A DNA stretch of 64,000 nucleotides, from positions 188,333 through 252,332 of the forward strand of contig PABP01000036.1 of assembly GCA_002699585.1 (NCBI GenBank). Reading direction: 5' to 3'. Below, in pieces: positions 44,793 to 54,305 of the stretch; the first letter of the stretch is position 1; each line of letters starts with the position of its first letter. The notes beneath the pieces were generated by a model. The model ran no database searches and was not told the origin of the DNA. It saw only the letters and a list, made by a program, of their open reading frames with translations. The position numbers and the translations under genes were made by a program. This stretch comes from Anaerolineaceae bacterium. GTDB lineage: Bacteria; Chloroflexota; Anaerolineae; Aggregatilineales; Phototrophicaceae.

Positions 44793-45802
44793 TAGTCATA
44801 CCGGATACGAGGATCAAGCCAGCCGTAAGAAATATCGACAATCGTGTTGGCCAACACCAACGCGAATGCGAACAGCAGCGTAGTCCCCATAATTAACGTA
44901 TAGTCTCGGTTGCCGATACTCTGGACATAAGCGCGGCCAATGCCCGGAACGGCGAAGATTTGCTCAGTGACGAAGGACCCTGTCACCAGGAAGGCCGTAA
45001 TTGGCCCCAAAACGGTGACAACGGGAATCATGCCGTTTTTAAGGACGTGCATCCACAGAATACGGCGGCTGCCCAGGCCCTTGGCGCGGGCTGTACGGAT
45101 GTAATCCTCATTAAGCACCTGGAGCAAGCTGGCGCGCGTCAGACGGGCGATAATGGCCGCCTGGGCAAACCCCAGCGTGAAGGCTGGCATAATGAGATGA
45201 GAAAGTGTCCCCCAGCCAGAGATGGGTAATAACTTTAGCTCGACACCAAAGACATATTGCATCAGCGGGCCGAGCGTAATAGCCGTCACGGAGACGCCTA
45301 CGGTCGCGATGCCCATACCGAGATAATCCCATACGGTATTGCGATTGAGTGCTGCCAGGATGCCCGCTGGCAAACCGATCACCAGGGCAACAATAATCGC
45401 TGCCACACCCAGTTGCACGGTCACACCCAGGTTCTCGCGGAACATATCAGTCACACTGCGGCTGCGAACCACCAGCGAGGGGCCAAAGTTCATCCAGCGC
45501 AGGGTACTTTCCCCGCCGGGCAGGTCAAGCGCAAACAGATAATCTTCTGATGTGCTGCGTGGCGGCCCCGGTTCAGTGACCGTTGGCAAGATGATTTGAC
45601 CGATGTAACGGGCATACTGCACCAACAACGGATCATCCAGACCATATCTTGCTTCAATATTTTCTTTGACAGAGTCTGGGAAATCGCGCTCACGATCAAA
45701 TGGACCACCCGGTACAGCGCGCATCAAGAAAAACGTAACCAGTGATACGACGAACAATACCAAGATCATCCATAGAATGCGGCGGGCGATAAACCTACCC
45801 AT
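44792..45802 (-). CDS. DppB/OppB-type ABC transporter permease
   Basis: The 336-residue protein has the standard DppB layout: IARRILWMILVLFVVSLVTFFLMRAVPGGPFD at the start, and the EAA loop RTARAKGLGSRRILWMHVLKN near residue 245. It forms the heterodimeric channel with the DppC-like protein downstream. An insertion around residues 75-100 is longer than usual. A strong AGGAGG lies before ATG 45802. Two short inverted repeats precede it. Confidence 0.9.
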   Translation of the reverse strand: MGRFIARRILWMILVLFVVSLVTFFLMRAVPGGPFDRERDFPDSVKENIEARYGLDDPLLVQYARYIGQIILPTVTEPGPPRSTSEDYLFALDLPGGESTLRWMNFGPSLVVRSRSVTDMFRENLGVTVQLGVAAIIVALVIGLPAGILAALNRNTVWDYLGMGIATVGVSVTAITLGPLMQYVFGVELKLLPISGWGTLSHLIMPAFTLGFAQAAIIARLTRASLLQVLNEDYIRTARAKGLGSRRILWMHVLKNGMIPVVTVLGPITAFLVTGSFVTEQIFAVPGIGRAYVQSIGNRDYTLIMGTTLLFAFALVLANTIVDISYGWLDPRIRYD

Positions 45803-46174
45803 AGCGTCCTCCTACATGGATTCAAGAATCCCCGACAGCTCGTTTGGGGCGAGCTTTAACTGTTTTCGTTGTAAGACCTTAAGACTCTTCACGCTATGGC
45901 ACACACATCGTAGGAGCAAAGGCCGATCTTATTAAGTAACAACACTTTGTAAAAAACGCAAAAATTAAGCAGGTTCTTCATAATTTGGGGGGCCAAACAT
46001 CACGAATCAGCCAGCATGTGTATCCAGCATGATTGTATTGACCACTAGCGAGTGTGGCTCGTGGTCCCCGTGCCCAAGGGGGCCCATGCCCAAGATGGAA
46101 AAGAGGGGCCTACTGAGTAGTCCCCTCTTCACGTGTGCTACTTGTTCAGAAGCAGCCCTGGAACAACCGCGAAT
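45803..46174. other. 372-base region between the binding protein and permease genes
   Basis: It contains inverted repeats GGATTC-AA-GAATCC (45818-45831) and AGCTCG/CGAGCT (45837-45855) before the DppB ribosome site, and the binding-protein terminator near 46099-46130. No gene is seen. The gap suggests the binding protein is expressed at a different level from the permeases. Confidence 0.5.
46099..46130 (-). terminator. Terminator of the substrate-binding protein gene
   Basis: AAGAGGGG pairs with CCCCTCTT over a 12-base region that can add TAC/GTA pairs. On the minus strand TTCC follows the stem. It lies 45 bases past the gene's stop. Confidence 0.6.
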
Positions 46175-47893
46175 TTAGCGATTCAGGCTCCAGTTTTCGT
46201 ACTGTTCTGAGTTGTCGACCGCGTAGGTGCGCTCAACATATGGCTTGGTCAGTTCGAGGTCGCTGTACCAGTAAATCGGGATGATAGCAGCATCTTCGTA
46301 GACCAGGATTTGTTCGGCTTCTGCGTACAGCTCAGCGCGAACGTCGGCATCAGTCTCAGCAATGGCTTCTTCGACCAGTGCGTCGAAGGCCGGGCTGGCC
46401 CAACCGGTGTCGTTGTTGGCGCTGGTTGAGTGGAAGACGTCGAACAGGAAGTTGTTGGTGTCAGGATAGTCGAAGCACCAGCCTGCACGCCAAACCGGGA
46501 ATTCAGGACGCTGATCGAGATAAACGCCGAAGTCCTGGTTGGTCAACTGAACTTCAATACCAAGCAGGTCTGACCACTGATCGCGGATAGCTTCTGCGAT
46601 ACGGCGGTGGCCTTCACTGGTGTTGTAAAGCAGGGTGATTGGCGGCAGTTCGTCGACGCTGCTCAGGCCCATGTCTTCCAGGGCGATATCGAGTTCTTCG
46701 ATAGCTGCATCGGGATCGTAGCCAATACCGTAGCCAAGGTCATCCATCGCTTCCGGCTGCGGGGCAGCGGCGAGGCTCGGCAGGGTGAAGTAGGTTGCCG
46801 GTGTCTGGCCACCCTGGGTGACTTCGTCAACGATCTGCTGGCGATCAACGGCGAAGCTGAAGGCACGACGCAGGTTGACGTTGTCCATCGGGGCAACGCC
46901 GGTACCGAAACCATAGTAGTAGGAGCAGGAACCGTCTTCGATGACCAGTTCTTCGCTCAGGGTCGGGTCCGCCTGGATACGCGGGATGGAAGCACTGTCG
47001 ACATCATCGACGTCGTCCAGGTTACCAGCTTCGTATTCAGCCAGTGCGGTCACGCTGTCAAGCATGTTGAAGACCACGCCATCGAGGGCCGGCTGCGGGT
47101 TGTTGTCGGTGCCGGGCCAGAACGGGTTCTTGATGATGCTGATGAATTCGTCGTGGTTCCACTCCCAGAGGGCGAAAGGACCATAGCTGACGAAGTTTTC
47201 GGGTTCAATCCACAGTTCACCAGCTTCTTCGATTGCCCACTGCGGCTGCGGGCGAGCCATCCACATGCCGTAGATTGTCGGCTGTGTTTCTTTCGGTGCA
47301 TCGGTGGTTACAGCAAAGGTGTATTCGTCAACAGCTTCAAAGCCGAGGACGCTGCTGTCCACTGCCAGTGAACCATCTTCGCCAACTTCTTGGCCATTGT
47401 ATTCGGTACCGCCCAGAACTTCCGGGACCAGCACATAAGCATAGTCGCCAGCAGTGACGGGGCTCAGGGTACGTTCCCAGCCATAAGCCAGATCAAAGGC
47501 GTTGACGTAGCGGACGTTACCATCGGCATCGAGAACTTCTTCGACTTCGCCGGATTCCGCATTGTATTTGACCCACGGGATGCCTTCGCGCAGGGTGAAG
47601 GTCCAGGTGGAGGTACCGTCACCGTTATCGGTCAGTTCCCAGCTTTCGGCCAAACCCGGCTCAGTCGAGGCGGTTTCGTCGTCCAGCATGGTGAGGCCAA
47701 TATAAGTTTCATTCAAAATTTGGATTGATGAGCTGTCCGTTGCCAGCGCCGGATCGAGGGTCGGCACATCGCTAGGACCAATTTCGGTTTGAAGGACGTT
47801 GTCCATCATATCCTGGGCAGATGTAACGCCCAGCGCGACCACGAGCAATGAAACCATTGCTACCAGGCCGAGAGTACGAATCACTCGTTGCAT
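46175..47893 (-). CDS. Peptide ABC transporter substrate-binding protein (SBP family 5)
   Basis: The 572-residue protein has a signal peptide (TLGLVAMVSLLVVALGVTSAQ) with no lipobox cysteine, then the family 5 pattern: DVPTLDPALATDSSSIQILNETYIGL, the GLAESWELTDNGDGTSTWTF opening and an FSFAVDRQQIVDEV helix in the second half. It captures oligopeptides or other ligands for the adjacent DppBC permeases. No ATPase genes are adjacent. AGGAG precedes the ATG. It is separated from the permeases by 372 bases with a terminator. Confidence 0.9.
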   Translation of the reverse strand: MQRVIRTLGLVAMVSLLVVALGVTSAQDMMDNVLQTEIGPSDVPTLDPALATDSSSIQILNETYIGLTMLDDETASTEPGLAESWELTDNGDGTSTWTFTLREGIPWVKYNAESGEVEEVLDADGNVRYVNAFDLAYGWERTLSPVTAGDYAYVLVPEVLGGTEYNGQEVGEDGSLAVDSSVLGFEAVDEYTFAVTTDAPKETQPTIYGMWMARPQPQWAIEEAGELWIEPENFVSYGPFALWEWNHDEFISIIKNPFWPGTDNNPQPALDGVVFNMLDSVTALAEYEAGNLDDVDDVDSASIPRIQADPTLSEELVIEDGSCSYYYGFGTGVAPMDNVNLRRAFSFAVDRQQIVDEVTQGGQTPATYFTLPSLAAAPQPEAMDDLGYGIGYDPDAAIEELDIALEDMGLSSVDELPPITLLYNTSEGHRRIAEAIRDQWSDLLGIEVQLTNQDFGVYLDQRPEFPVWRAGWCFDYPDTNNFLFDVFHSTSANNDTGWASPAFDALVEEAIAETDADVRAELYAEAEQILVYEDAAIIPIYWYSDLELTKPYVERTYAVDNSEQYENWSLNR

Positions 47894-48321
47894 ATCGTAT
47901 CTCCTCTAAAAATGAATAGAAAGTGTAGTGTGATGATGACCTTCACTCTTCGGTCTCTGAGGTGAATCGGAGATCCTCGTCATTAACCATAGAGGAAAGT
48001 TGTGAAGATCTTTTTAACACAAGCTCGATATTAGCGTGTAGGGAATCATGTTACAAGTTGTATTGTGAAATTTACCTACATAATGCACAAAAATAAGGGT
48101 GTTTTTATACAGATGTTATTTATTTTTCATTTATTCACAACTTGCTAATCTCATGCTTCATCACGACTAGGGTCATTTTATAGCCCCGACGAGTGACCAT
48201 CACAAGGTCCACCAGCAAACGGACCTATGCTCATAATGGCCGATGCGGTATGGTCGGGACCTGTTGAATACCGCCTGATGGGCCCGGTCCCTGGGCATAC
48301 TAACCCACATGGTCCTTTACG
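47894..48321. other. 428-base region between divergent transporter genes
   Basis: AT-rich near the binding-protein side and mixed toward the AEC gene. It carries the promoters of both divergent genes, but I cannot place either with confidence. A pair GGTCC...GGACC near 48209-48232 is the only structure noted. No gene is seen. Confidence 0.5.
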
Positions 48322-49263
48322 ATGTTGCAGCAAGTCCTCGAAACTGCCGTTAATACCATTTCGCCGATTTTATTGTGTGTGATGATCGGTGCCTGGTTTG
48401 GCCGCAAATTTAAGCCAGACCCGCGCGTCTTCTCCAGATTGTCGCTTTACATTTTTCTGCCAATGCTGGTTTTCCGCAGCCTATCAACCAGCAATATCGA
48501 GTTTTCCGAGATTGTGCCGATAGCCATCTCGCTGTTCGCCGTATCGGGTATGATGGCAGCCCTCGGCTGGGGGATGGCATCTTTGCAGCCCGCACTGGCC
48601 AAGCGCACGCGCAGCGCCTTCGTACTCACCATCCTCCTTTTTAATGCCGGGAACTACGGTCTGCCCTTCATCGAGTTCGCACTAGGCAACGAGGGCTTGC
48701 AGTATGCGACCATCATTCTGGTGTTCTCGTCAATGATGACGCACTCGTTGGGCATTTTTATCGCCTCGTCAGGATCATCCAGCCCCGTGCAGGGTTTACT
48801 GAACATCGTCAAGAACCCGCTGCCCTATGCGACCCTGCTGGGCTTCTTGGTCAATGTGGCCGACATCAGCCTGCCGCTGCCGATGACGCGCACGGTCGAT
48901 GTGCTGGCCAATGGTTCGATCCCCATTATGCTGATGCTGCTAGGCGTGCAGCTCAGTCGCTTACAGGTGCGGGAGCTTTCCGGGGCCTATATACGAGCGA
49001 TTGGGATAGCAGCCGGGATGCGCCTGTTCTTAGCGCCGATAGGGGTCTTCCTGGTGACGCGCGTGACAGGCGTCGAGGGAACGGCTTTCATCGTGCTCAT
49101 GCTGGTAATGAGTATGCCGACCGCGGTCAACTCGGCGGTGCTGTCATATGAATTCGGCAGCGATGCCGATTTCGCCACGCCCGTCATCCTGACCTCGACC
49201 ATCGGCAGCGTGCTGTCCCTGAGTATTCTGTTTACGATTTTGACGAGCGCGGGGATTTTATAG
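48322..49263 (+). CDS. AEC-family transporter
   Basis: The 313-residue protein has about ten hydrophobic segments arranged as two five-helix halves, typical of the auxin efflux carrier/AEC family. ILLCVMIGAWFGRKF opens it and LLFNAGNYGLPFIEFALG is the first-half asparagine motif, repeated in altered form in the second half. It probably carries organic acids or small anionic molecules. No ribosome site is evident before ATG 48322, and the gene stands alone. Confidence 0.82.
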   Translation: MLQQVLETAVNTISPILLCVMIGAWFGRKFKPDPRVFSRLSLYIFLPMLVFRSLSTSNIEFSEIVPIAISLFAVSGMMAALGWGMASLQPALAKRTRSAFVLTILLFNAGNYGLPFIEFALGNEGLQYATIILVFSSMMTHSLGIFIASSGSSSPVQGLLNIVKNPLPYATLLGFLVNVADISLPLPMTRTVDVLANGSIPIMLMLLGVQLSRLQVRELSGAYIRAIGIAAGMRLFLAPIGVFLVTRVTGVEGTAFIVLMLVMSMPTAVNSAVLSYEFGSDADFATPVILTSTIGSVLSLSILFTILTSAGIL

Positions 49264-49648
49264 CCACGCCAAAATCGTACCATATGGAACGCTTTTCGGG
49301 CTTCATCTGTGCTACGCTGTCTCCAGACGACCCTATATGATGAAGCACCCGCATGCATGACAATCAGCCATTCCACCTAGCGACCAACAGAAACACAGCA
49401 CACCGTACTGCACCAAAACTTTTTTCTTGCCAAGCAGCTAAATATGGCAGCAAAACCGCATATACGAGCCTCATCCCTTGAAATTGCCCCACATCCACAC
49501 CAGCAGATCGACTTTCCCTGGGCGTTACCTGCCAGATGTGGCAACAAAAACACCGCGTTCTGCCAATACCCCCAGCGATGTGGGGTGCACAGAATCGCAA
49601 ACTGTGATTTGCTAGTAGCATGTTCTGGTTACAGTAGGAGATCAACGC
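49264..49648. other. 385-base region before the membrane pentapeptide gene
   Basis: No convincing gene. Short open frames on both strands lack ribosome sites. A good AGGAG precedes the pentapeptide gene at its end. Confidence 0.45.
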
Positions 49649-50827
49649 ATGGCACAGGCAACCCGTGAACAGGAAACCGACTTCCGCAAGGAAAATATCA
49701 TTAGTGAATTTACTCAAAAGCAGTTCAATAAAGACGCGATCAGTGTAATCGCATTCTTGATAATAGTTTTTGTCTTATTCCGCTTACTGGCTCTACAAGT
49801 ACCTGATCAATACAACGAACTTGCCTTTTGGACAAATGTTGGTACTGAGATCATCGGCGTTATTGTAACTATTGTGTTTGTCAATCGTTATCAGGAGCGC
49901 CGAGCGAAAGAGCAGCTAGCCCGAGAGTTGGTTGCTGCCGTAAGATATGGTGGTCCCAGTAATGCGCAACAGGCACTTGCCATAATGCGGACGTATGATG
50001 CTGAGTACGGATGGTACAGTGGCACAAATAGCCTTCTGAGAAAAATCGATCTGCATGGTGCAAATCTTGAAAGTGTAGACTTTAGCAAAGCTAATTTGGA
50101 GGAAAGCAATCTGTTTTTTACAAACCTTAAAAACGCCAATTTGAGTGAAGCCAAACTAGATTCGTCAGATTTCTACAGATGTAACTTGGAAGGCGCAAAA
50201 CTGCGCCAAGCAAGGCTACAGCACTCAGCATTAATAGAAGCAAATGTAATCAATTCGGATTTCTACGCCGCTGATCTCAGAGGAATCTATTTGAGAGGCA
50301 CAAGTTTGGAGGGCGCAATGTTGCGAGCTTCAAATCTTGAAAACGCAAGGTTGTTGAATGCTGACCTAGAAGCAGCTGACCTAACTAGTGCAAATTTGGA
50401 AGGGGCAAACCTAACTAATGCGTATTTGGCATTAGCGAACTTGACCGATGCTTACCTTGCAAACGCTAACTTGTTTGGCGCCGAATTTACAGAAGCCAAT
50501 CTGACTTTGTGTGAACTAAAGGGAGCCGACATGCGTGAAGCTCAACTATCAGATGCAAAAATGCTAAATACAGGTCTTGAACTGGCAGATCTAAGAAAAG
50601 CGAACCTAGTTGGTGCTGACCTTACAGATTCAATACTAGCAGGCGCAGATTTGAGAGACAGCTTACTTGATGACGTAGATTTCCAGAATGCCGTATTTAC
50701 AGAAGCATCACTTCTACCAAACGGTAACAATTATGATCCCAATCAGGGCTTTGAACAACTTCTGAAATTTACTAATACGAAACATAAGGATTTCTGGGAG
50801 CCAGATTGGATAAAGAACGAGTACTAG
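49649..50827 (+). CDS. Membrane pentapeptide repeat protein
   Basis: The 392-residue protein has two helices (about 30-50 and 61-79), a basic stretch (NRYQERRAKEQLARE), then pentapeptide repeats from about 125 to 350 with AxLxxA(D/N)L units. It forms a right-handed beta-helix fixed to the membrane. AGGAG precedes the ATG. The gene is AT-rich (many AAT, TTT and AAA codons) against its GC-rich neighbours, a sign of transfer. A terminator follows at 50847. Role unknown; such proteins can be scaffolds. Confidence 0.8.
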   Translation: MAQATREQETDFRKENIISEFTQKQFNKDAISVIAFLIIVFVLFRLLALQVPDQYNELAFWTNVGTEIIGVIVTIVFVNRYQERRAKEQLARELVAAVRYGGPSNAQQALAIMRTYDAEYGWYSGTNSLLRKIDLHGANLESVDFSKANLEESNLFFTNLKNANLSEAKLDSSDFYRCNLEGAKLRQARLQHSALIEANVINSDFYAADLRGIYLRGTSLEGAMLRASNLENARLLNADLEAADLTSANLEGANLTNAYLALANLTDAYLANANLFGAEFTEANLTLCELKGADMREAQLSDAKMLNTGLELADLRKANLVGADLTDSILAGADLRDSLLDDVDFQNAVFTEASLLPNGNNYDPNQGFEQLLKFTNTKHKDFWEPDWIKNEY

Positions 50828-50846
50828 AGTTTTTCTAAGCTAGCGG

Positions 50847-50884
50847 GCCCCCTCCACCGAATAGCGAAGGGGGCGAAGTTTTTT
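50847..50884 (+). terminator. Terminator after the pentapeptide gene
   Basis: GCCCCCT (50847-50853) and AGGGGGC (50868-50874) form the stem, followed by GAAGTTTTTT. The T-run overlaps the stop of the convergent isomerase gene. Confidence 0.8.
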
Positions 50885-51743
50885 AGCGGTGGGAATCGAC
50901 TTCTTTGGCGCCGGTTTCTTTCATGACGTCGCGTAGGGCCTGAACGGCCTTGCCCATCAGGTCGGCCCCGGTAAAGCCGCCGCTGTGGCCAGCAATCATC
51001 AGGTGCGGTTCCAGCGCCAGGATGCCCTGGTAGTCATCGCTGATGAGGTTGCGCAGGAGCTGCGGCACCTGGCCATCGCCCGCGCCAGCCACCACGACTG
51101 AGCCATCAATCAGCAGCGCATCTTTGATATGCACATAGCTCACATAATCACTGACCATCGGCCAGCCACGATCCACGACATGCTGTTCGCCGCACTGCAC
51201 GAAGTTGGCGCTGTCCCAGGCGAAGCGCAGGTTGGGGCTGTTGACGCCCTTGACCAGTTTTTCGCAGCGGGCCAGGGTGTCGCCGACCACTTCTTTTTCA
51301 TTTTCCAGCACCAGCGTCAGGCCTTCACGGGCGGCGATGGCGCTCAGTTTGCCCAGGCGTTCGATGGATTCATCGACGTACTGGTCGAAGGTGCTGGTAT
51401 CTTCGCGGTTGGGCGGATAGAACGAGAAGATGCGCACGCGGGTGCAATCCAGCGCGCGACCAATCTCTGCCAGCCGTTCCAGGTTGGCCAGTTCCTTCTC
51501 GATGGGGTCTTCAATCGGCGATTTACCGACCGGGCTACCCAGGCAGGCCACATGCATATTGTGGGCGGCGAGTTCTTGCTTGGCACGCTGCACCTGCTCA
51601 TCGCTGAGGTCTTTGATATTGGTGCCCCATGCGCTGCGGAAGTCGAGATTGGGCACATTGAGTTCACTTAGTAATTTGAGTTGTTCGTCCAGGTCACTGG
51701 CGATTTCGTCACCAAATGCGCTGAGAGTAAAACTTGCTGTCAT
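50883..51743 (-). CDS. Sugar phosphate isomerase/epimerase (xylose isomerase-like TIM barrel)
   Basis: The 286-residue protein has the AP endonuclease 2-type TIM barrel: SAFGDEIASDLDEQLKLLSE at the start, LTLVLENEKE (metal-binding Glu), LRFAWDSANF (Asp) and VSYVHIKDALL (His and Asp). It probably isomerises or epimerises a sugar or inositol derivative in the cytoplasm. I start at ATG 51743, with AAGGA eight bases upstream; an earlier ATG at 51773 lies in the repeat-rich leader. A GFO/IDH/MocA gene is upstream on the same strand, a common pairing for sugar breakdown. Confidence 0.82.
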   Translation of the reverse strand: MTASFTLSAFGDEIASDLDEQLKLLSELNVPNLDFRSAWGTNIKDLSDEQVQRAKQELAAHNMHVACLGSPVGKSPIEDPIEKELANLERLAEIGRALDCTRVRIFSFYPPNREDTSTFDQYVDESIERLGKLSAIAAREGLTLVLENEKEVVGDTLARCEKLVKGVNSPNLRFAWDSANFVQCGEQHVVDRGWPMVSDYVSYVHIKDALLIDGSVVVAGAGDGQVPQLLRNLISDDYQGILALEPHLMIAGHSGGFTGADLMGKAVQALRDVMKETGAKEVDSHR

Positions 51744-51759
51744 GATGTTTTCCTTTTTG

Positions 51760-51783
51760 AGTTGTTGGTTCATAGTTTTTAGT
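51760..51783. repeat. Single TTAGT-rich arm
   Basis: AGTTGTTGGTTCATAGTTTT and the following TAGT resemble the arms of the inverted repeat at 39471-39589. No partner arm is seen near by. Confidence 0.35.
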
Positions 51784-51787
51784 TACT

Positions 51788-51832
51788 AGACCCCATCCTC
51801 GGTCCTTCCCCATGAGGGGAAGGATGCCTTTC
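51788..51832. repeat. MITE-like dispersed element, left-half copy
   Basis: AGACCCCATCCTCGGTCC with the following CCCC/GGGG hairpin matches the left part of the element at 15164. The right part is lost or badly changed. Confidence 0.5.
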
Positions 51833-51873
51833 CGCCAAATTTAGGAATAGACTAAGAGGACGGGTTTATTCTT

Positions 51874-53052
51874 TTACTGGAACGACTTGCTCATATCGTC
51901 ATCGACCGATTTCACGTCCGGTTTGACGAACTTGGAGTTGTCGATCAATTCTTGCAGCTTGCGCGTGTAAGCCTCGCCATCCAGCGGCAGATCAATGGTG
52001 CGCTTATCGAGCGAAGACAGCAAAATCACATTGGCCAGTTCCAGCGAGCCGATGCCTTCTGGTGCCGGAACGATGACATCGGTGCCGTTGAGCAGCGCAT
52101 CAGCGAAGTTTTCAATGATGCCAATATGATTGCCTGTTGTCGGCTCAGGGTACGTGATTTCTTCGATGTCGTGCTCTACATGCAGGAAACGCTCCGGTGA
52201 GTTGGCGATCAGGTCCAGCACGGATTCCTTGGTGCGGAAGAAGGTCAGCTTGCCATTCTCGAAGATGAGCTTGCCATTTTCACCCACGATTTCCAGGCGG
52301 TCGCTGCCGGGGGCCTCGCCAGTTGAGGTAATCAGGTGGCCGATCATGCCATTATCGAATTCCATGTAGGCCGTGACTTCATCCTCAACTTCAATGTTGT
52401 GGTACTTGCCCAGGCTGGTAAAAGCCGTCACGCGGCTGGGCATCCCCACCAACCACTGGAAGATGTCGATATTGTGCGGGCACTGGTTCAGTAGGACGCC
52501 GCCGCCCTCGCCGCTCCAGGTGGCACGCCAGCCGCCGGAATCAAAATAGGTCTGGGTGCGAAACCAGTTGGTGATGATGTACGTCGCGCGGATGAGCTTG
52601 CCGAGTGCGCCCTGGTCGATGAGTTCCTTGATCTTGCGCCAGTGGCCATAAGTGCGCTGCTGGAACATGGCCGCGAACAGCAAATCAGGGTGCTGAGCTT
52701 TGCCAGCTTCGTAAGCAGCCACCATCTTGCGCCCACCAGCGATGTCTGCTGCCAACGGTTTTTCCACCAGCACGCTGACGCCTGCCTCGAAAGCGGCAAT
52801 TGATATCGGGACGTGGTCATAGTGCGGCGTGGCGATCACAATGCCGTCGAGGTCTTCCTTGGCAAGCATCTCATTGTAGTCGGCGTAAACGGCCACACCA
52901 TAGGCCTGCTTAGCCTCATCAAGTTTTTCCGCTTCAAGATCGCACACAGCAACGAAATCGACGTTTTCCAGCTTTGCCATGCTGCGGGCATGGTTCGACC
53001 CCATGCTGCCGTAACCGACAATCCCCAGCTTGGCCCGTGTTTTATCCGGCAT
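51874..53052 (-). CDS. Gfo/Idh/MocA family oxidoreductase (3)
   Basis: The 392-residue protein has LGIVGYGSMGSNHARSM (Rossmann GxGxxG), SVLVEKPLAADIAGG with the EKP lysine, and GGGVLLNQCPHNIDIFQW, the active-site D..H region. It likely oxidises a sugar or inositol with NAD(P). AGGAG precedes the ATG. It lies 130 bases upstream of the TIM-barrel isomerase on the same strand and may supply it with substrate. Confidence 0.88.
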   Translation of the reverse strand: MPDKTRAKLGIVGYGSMGSNHARSMAKLENVDFVAVCDLEAEKLDEAKQAYGVAVYADYNEMLAKEDLDGIVIATPHYDHVPISIAAFEAGVSVLVEKPLAADIAGGRKMVAAYEAGKAQHPDLLFAAMFQQRTYGHWRKIKELIDQGALGKLIRATYIITNWFRTQTYFDSGGWRATWSGEGGGVLLNQCPHNIDIFQWLVGMPSRVTAFTSLGKYHNIEVEDEVTAYMEFDNGMIGHLITSTGEAPGSDRLEIVGENGKLIFENGKLTFFRTKESVLDLIANSPERFLHVEHDIEEITYPEPTTGNHIGIIENFADALLNGTDVIVPAPEGIGSLELANVILLSSLDKRTIDLPLDGEAYTRKLQELIDNSKFVKPDVKSVDDDMSKSFQ

Positions 53053-53282
53053 ATCTTACTCCTAAATGTGCTTGTAAAAGATATCTTGGCGATACAAAAA
53101 CGATACAAAATTGTTTATAGGCTACCTGATCTATATAAGGCAACTTGATCTATAAAAGAATAACGAAGACGAGCAGCGTCCCGAAAAGCGCCCTACCATC
53201 CTATAGGATTATAACCCTGGCCGAAATCTACGGCGACCAATAGTGGATTAATGTCATGAGAAACCCATTTCGTTCTAAATTG

Positions 53283-53792
53283 CTATAGCTTGAGTTCCAT
53301 AAAGTGGATGTACTGGCGCAAATTATCCGACAGCGGCAAATAAGGTGGAATAACCTCGAAGCCATAGGAGCGATAGAGCGTCTGCGCACCCGTCATGAAG
53401 CCCAGGGTATCCAGACGAACGTGACGATAGCCAATCTCTTTGGCTTGCATGAGGGCGGCATCCACCAATTGGCGACCGACACCCGTACCGCGGTACTCAG
53501 GCCGGACGAACAGGCTGCGCAGTTCGCCAATGCCATCTTCCAGTTTGGCCAGGGCGATACTGCCCGCTGCCTGCTGACCATCAACGGCTAACAACAAGCA
53601 ACCATACGGGGGAACATGCTCACCAGGGAACTTTTTACTCACATCATCGTATTCATGTTCAGAGGTGAATTCAGACAGGCGCAGTTCAGGATAGTGCTGC
53701 ACAATTTCAGCAACCATCCATGTGACGTATTCCTGCGTCAGGGCGATGACATGTTCCAGGGCGATATCATCGTAAGCGGTGATGATTTGCAT
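53283..53792 (-). CDS. GNAT family N-acetyltransferase
   Basis: The 169-residue protein has the acetyl-CoA motif RSLFVRPEYRGTGVGRQLV and the C-terminal LDTLGFMTGAQTLYRSYGFEVI, the usual GNAT end. It acetylates an amine on an unknown substrate. It stands alone on the minus strand with no neighbour tied to it. Confidence 0.85.
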   Translation of the reverse strand: MQIITAYDDIALEHVIALTQEYVTWMVAEIVQHYPELRLSEFTSEHEYDDVSKKFPGEHVPPYGCLLLAVDGQQAAGSIALAKLEDGIGELRSLFVRPEYRGTGVGRQLVDAALMQAKEIGYRHVRLDTLGFMTGAQTLYRSYGFEVIPPYLPLSDNLRQYIHFMELKL

Positions 53793-53883
53793 GATGCGGT
53801 CTGTCTCACTACGGCGTATGTATGCGAATCATGGGAGTTTAGCATGGAAGCCTTCTAGCCACACACAAACGGACTTATTCGCT

Positions 53884-53903
53884 AGCCTTCACTAGCGAAG
53901 GCT
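53884..53903 (+). promoter_or_regulatory. Short inverted repeat before the YtxH-like gene
   Basis: AGCCTTC and GAAGGCT form a 7-bp stem 46 bases before the ATG. It may be a leader structure or leftover terminator. Confidence 0.35.
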
Positions 53904-53948
53904 GCGGGAACGCAGTATGATGACAATAGATTTTTCTGGGAGCACAGC

Positions 53949-54176
53949 ATGAAGCGTTTACTGAGTTTACTGGTTGGTTTTGCAATTGGGGCGGCAGCGG
54001 GCTATGCCCTCATGACGCTGTTTTCGCCTGTCAGTGGCGATGAGCTGCGCAGCAACATGCGTGAGCATTACGAGGCATCCTTGAAGGCTGGCCGGGAAGC
54101 CGCAGCCAAGCGGCGCGCCGAGCTGGAAAAAGAACTGGCCGATCTGCGTGCTGGAAACACCGGAGAACCTGTTTAG
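53949..54176 (+). CDS. YtxH-like small membrane protein
   Basis: The 75-residue protein has one N-terminal helix (LLSLLVGFAIGAAAGYALMTLFSP) and a basic, coiled-coil-like C-terminus (REAAAKRRAELEKELADLRA). The GAAAGxALMTLFSPxSGxELR opening is typical of YtxH-type proteins. Their role is not established; they are often linked to envelope stress. TTCTGGGAG precedes the ATG. Confidence 0.75.
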   Translation: MKRLLSLLVGFAIGAAAGYALMTLFSPVSGDELRSNMREHYEASLKAGREAAAKRRAELEKELADLRAGNTGEPV

Positions 54177-54220
54177 CGCACATCAGAAACTGTACACAGG
54201 GATTAGCTCGATGGCTTGGT

Positions 54221-54266
54221 CAGATACCCATCTCCGGTCCTTCCCCCGAAGACGGCAGGATGCCTT
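54221..54266. repeat. MITE-like dispersed element, left-half copy
   Basis: CAGATACCCATCTCCGGTCC and the hairpin that follows match the left half of the element at 15164. It lies in the leader of the glycosyltransferase gene. Confidence 0.45.
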
Positions 54267-54305
54267 ACAAATATGCTCAGTGGCCAAAGTGAATCCCTTC
54301 CCACG

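Noticed and set aside
49364-49717. Minus-strand 117-residue frame before the pentapeptide gene
   Set aside because: Overlaps the pentapeptide gene's start and has no domain or ribosome site.
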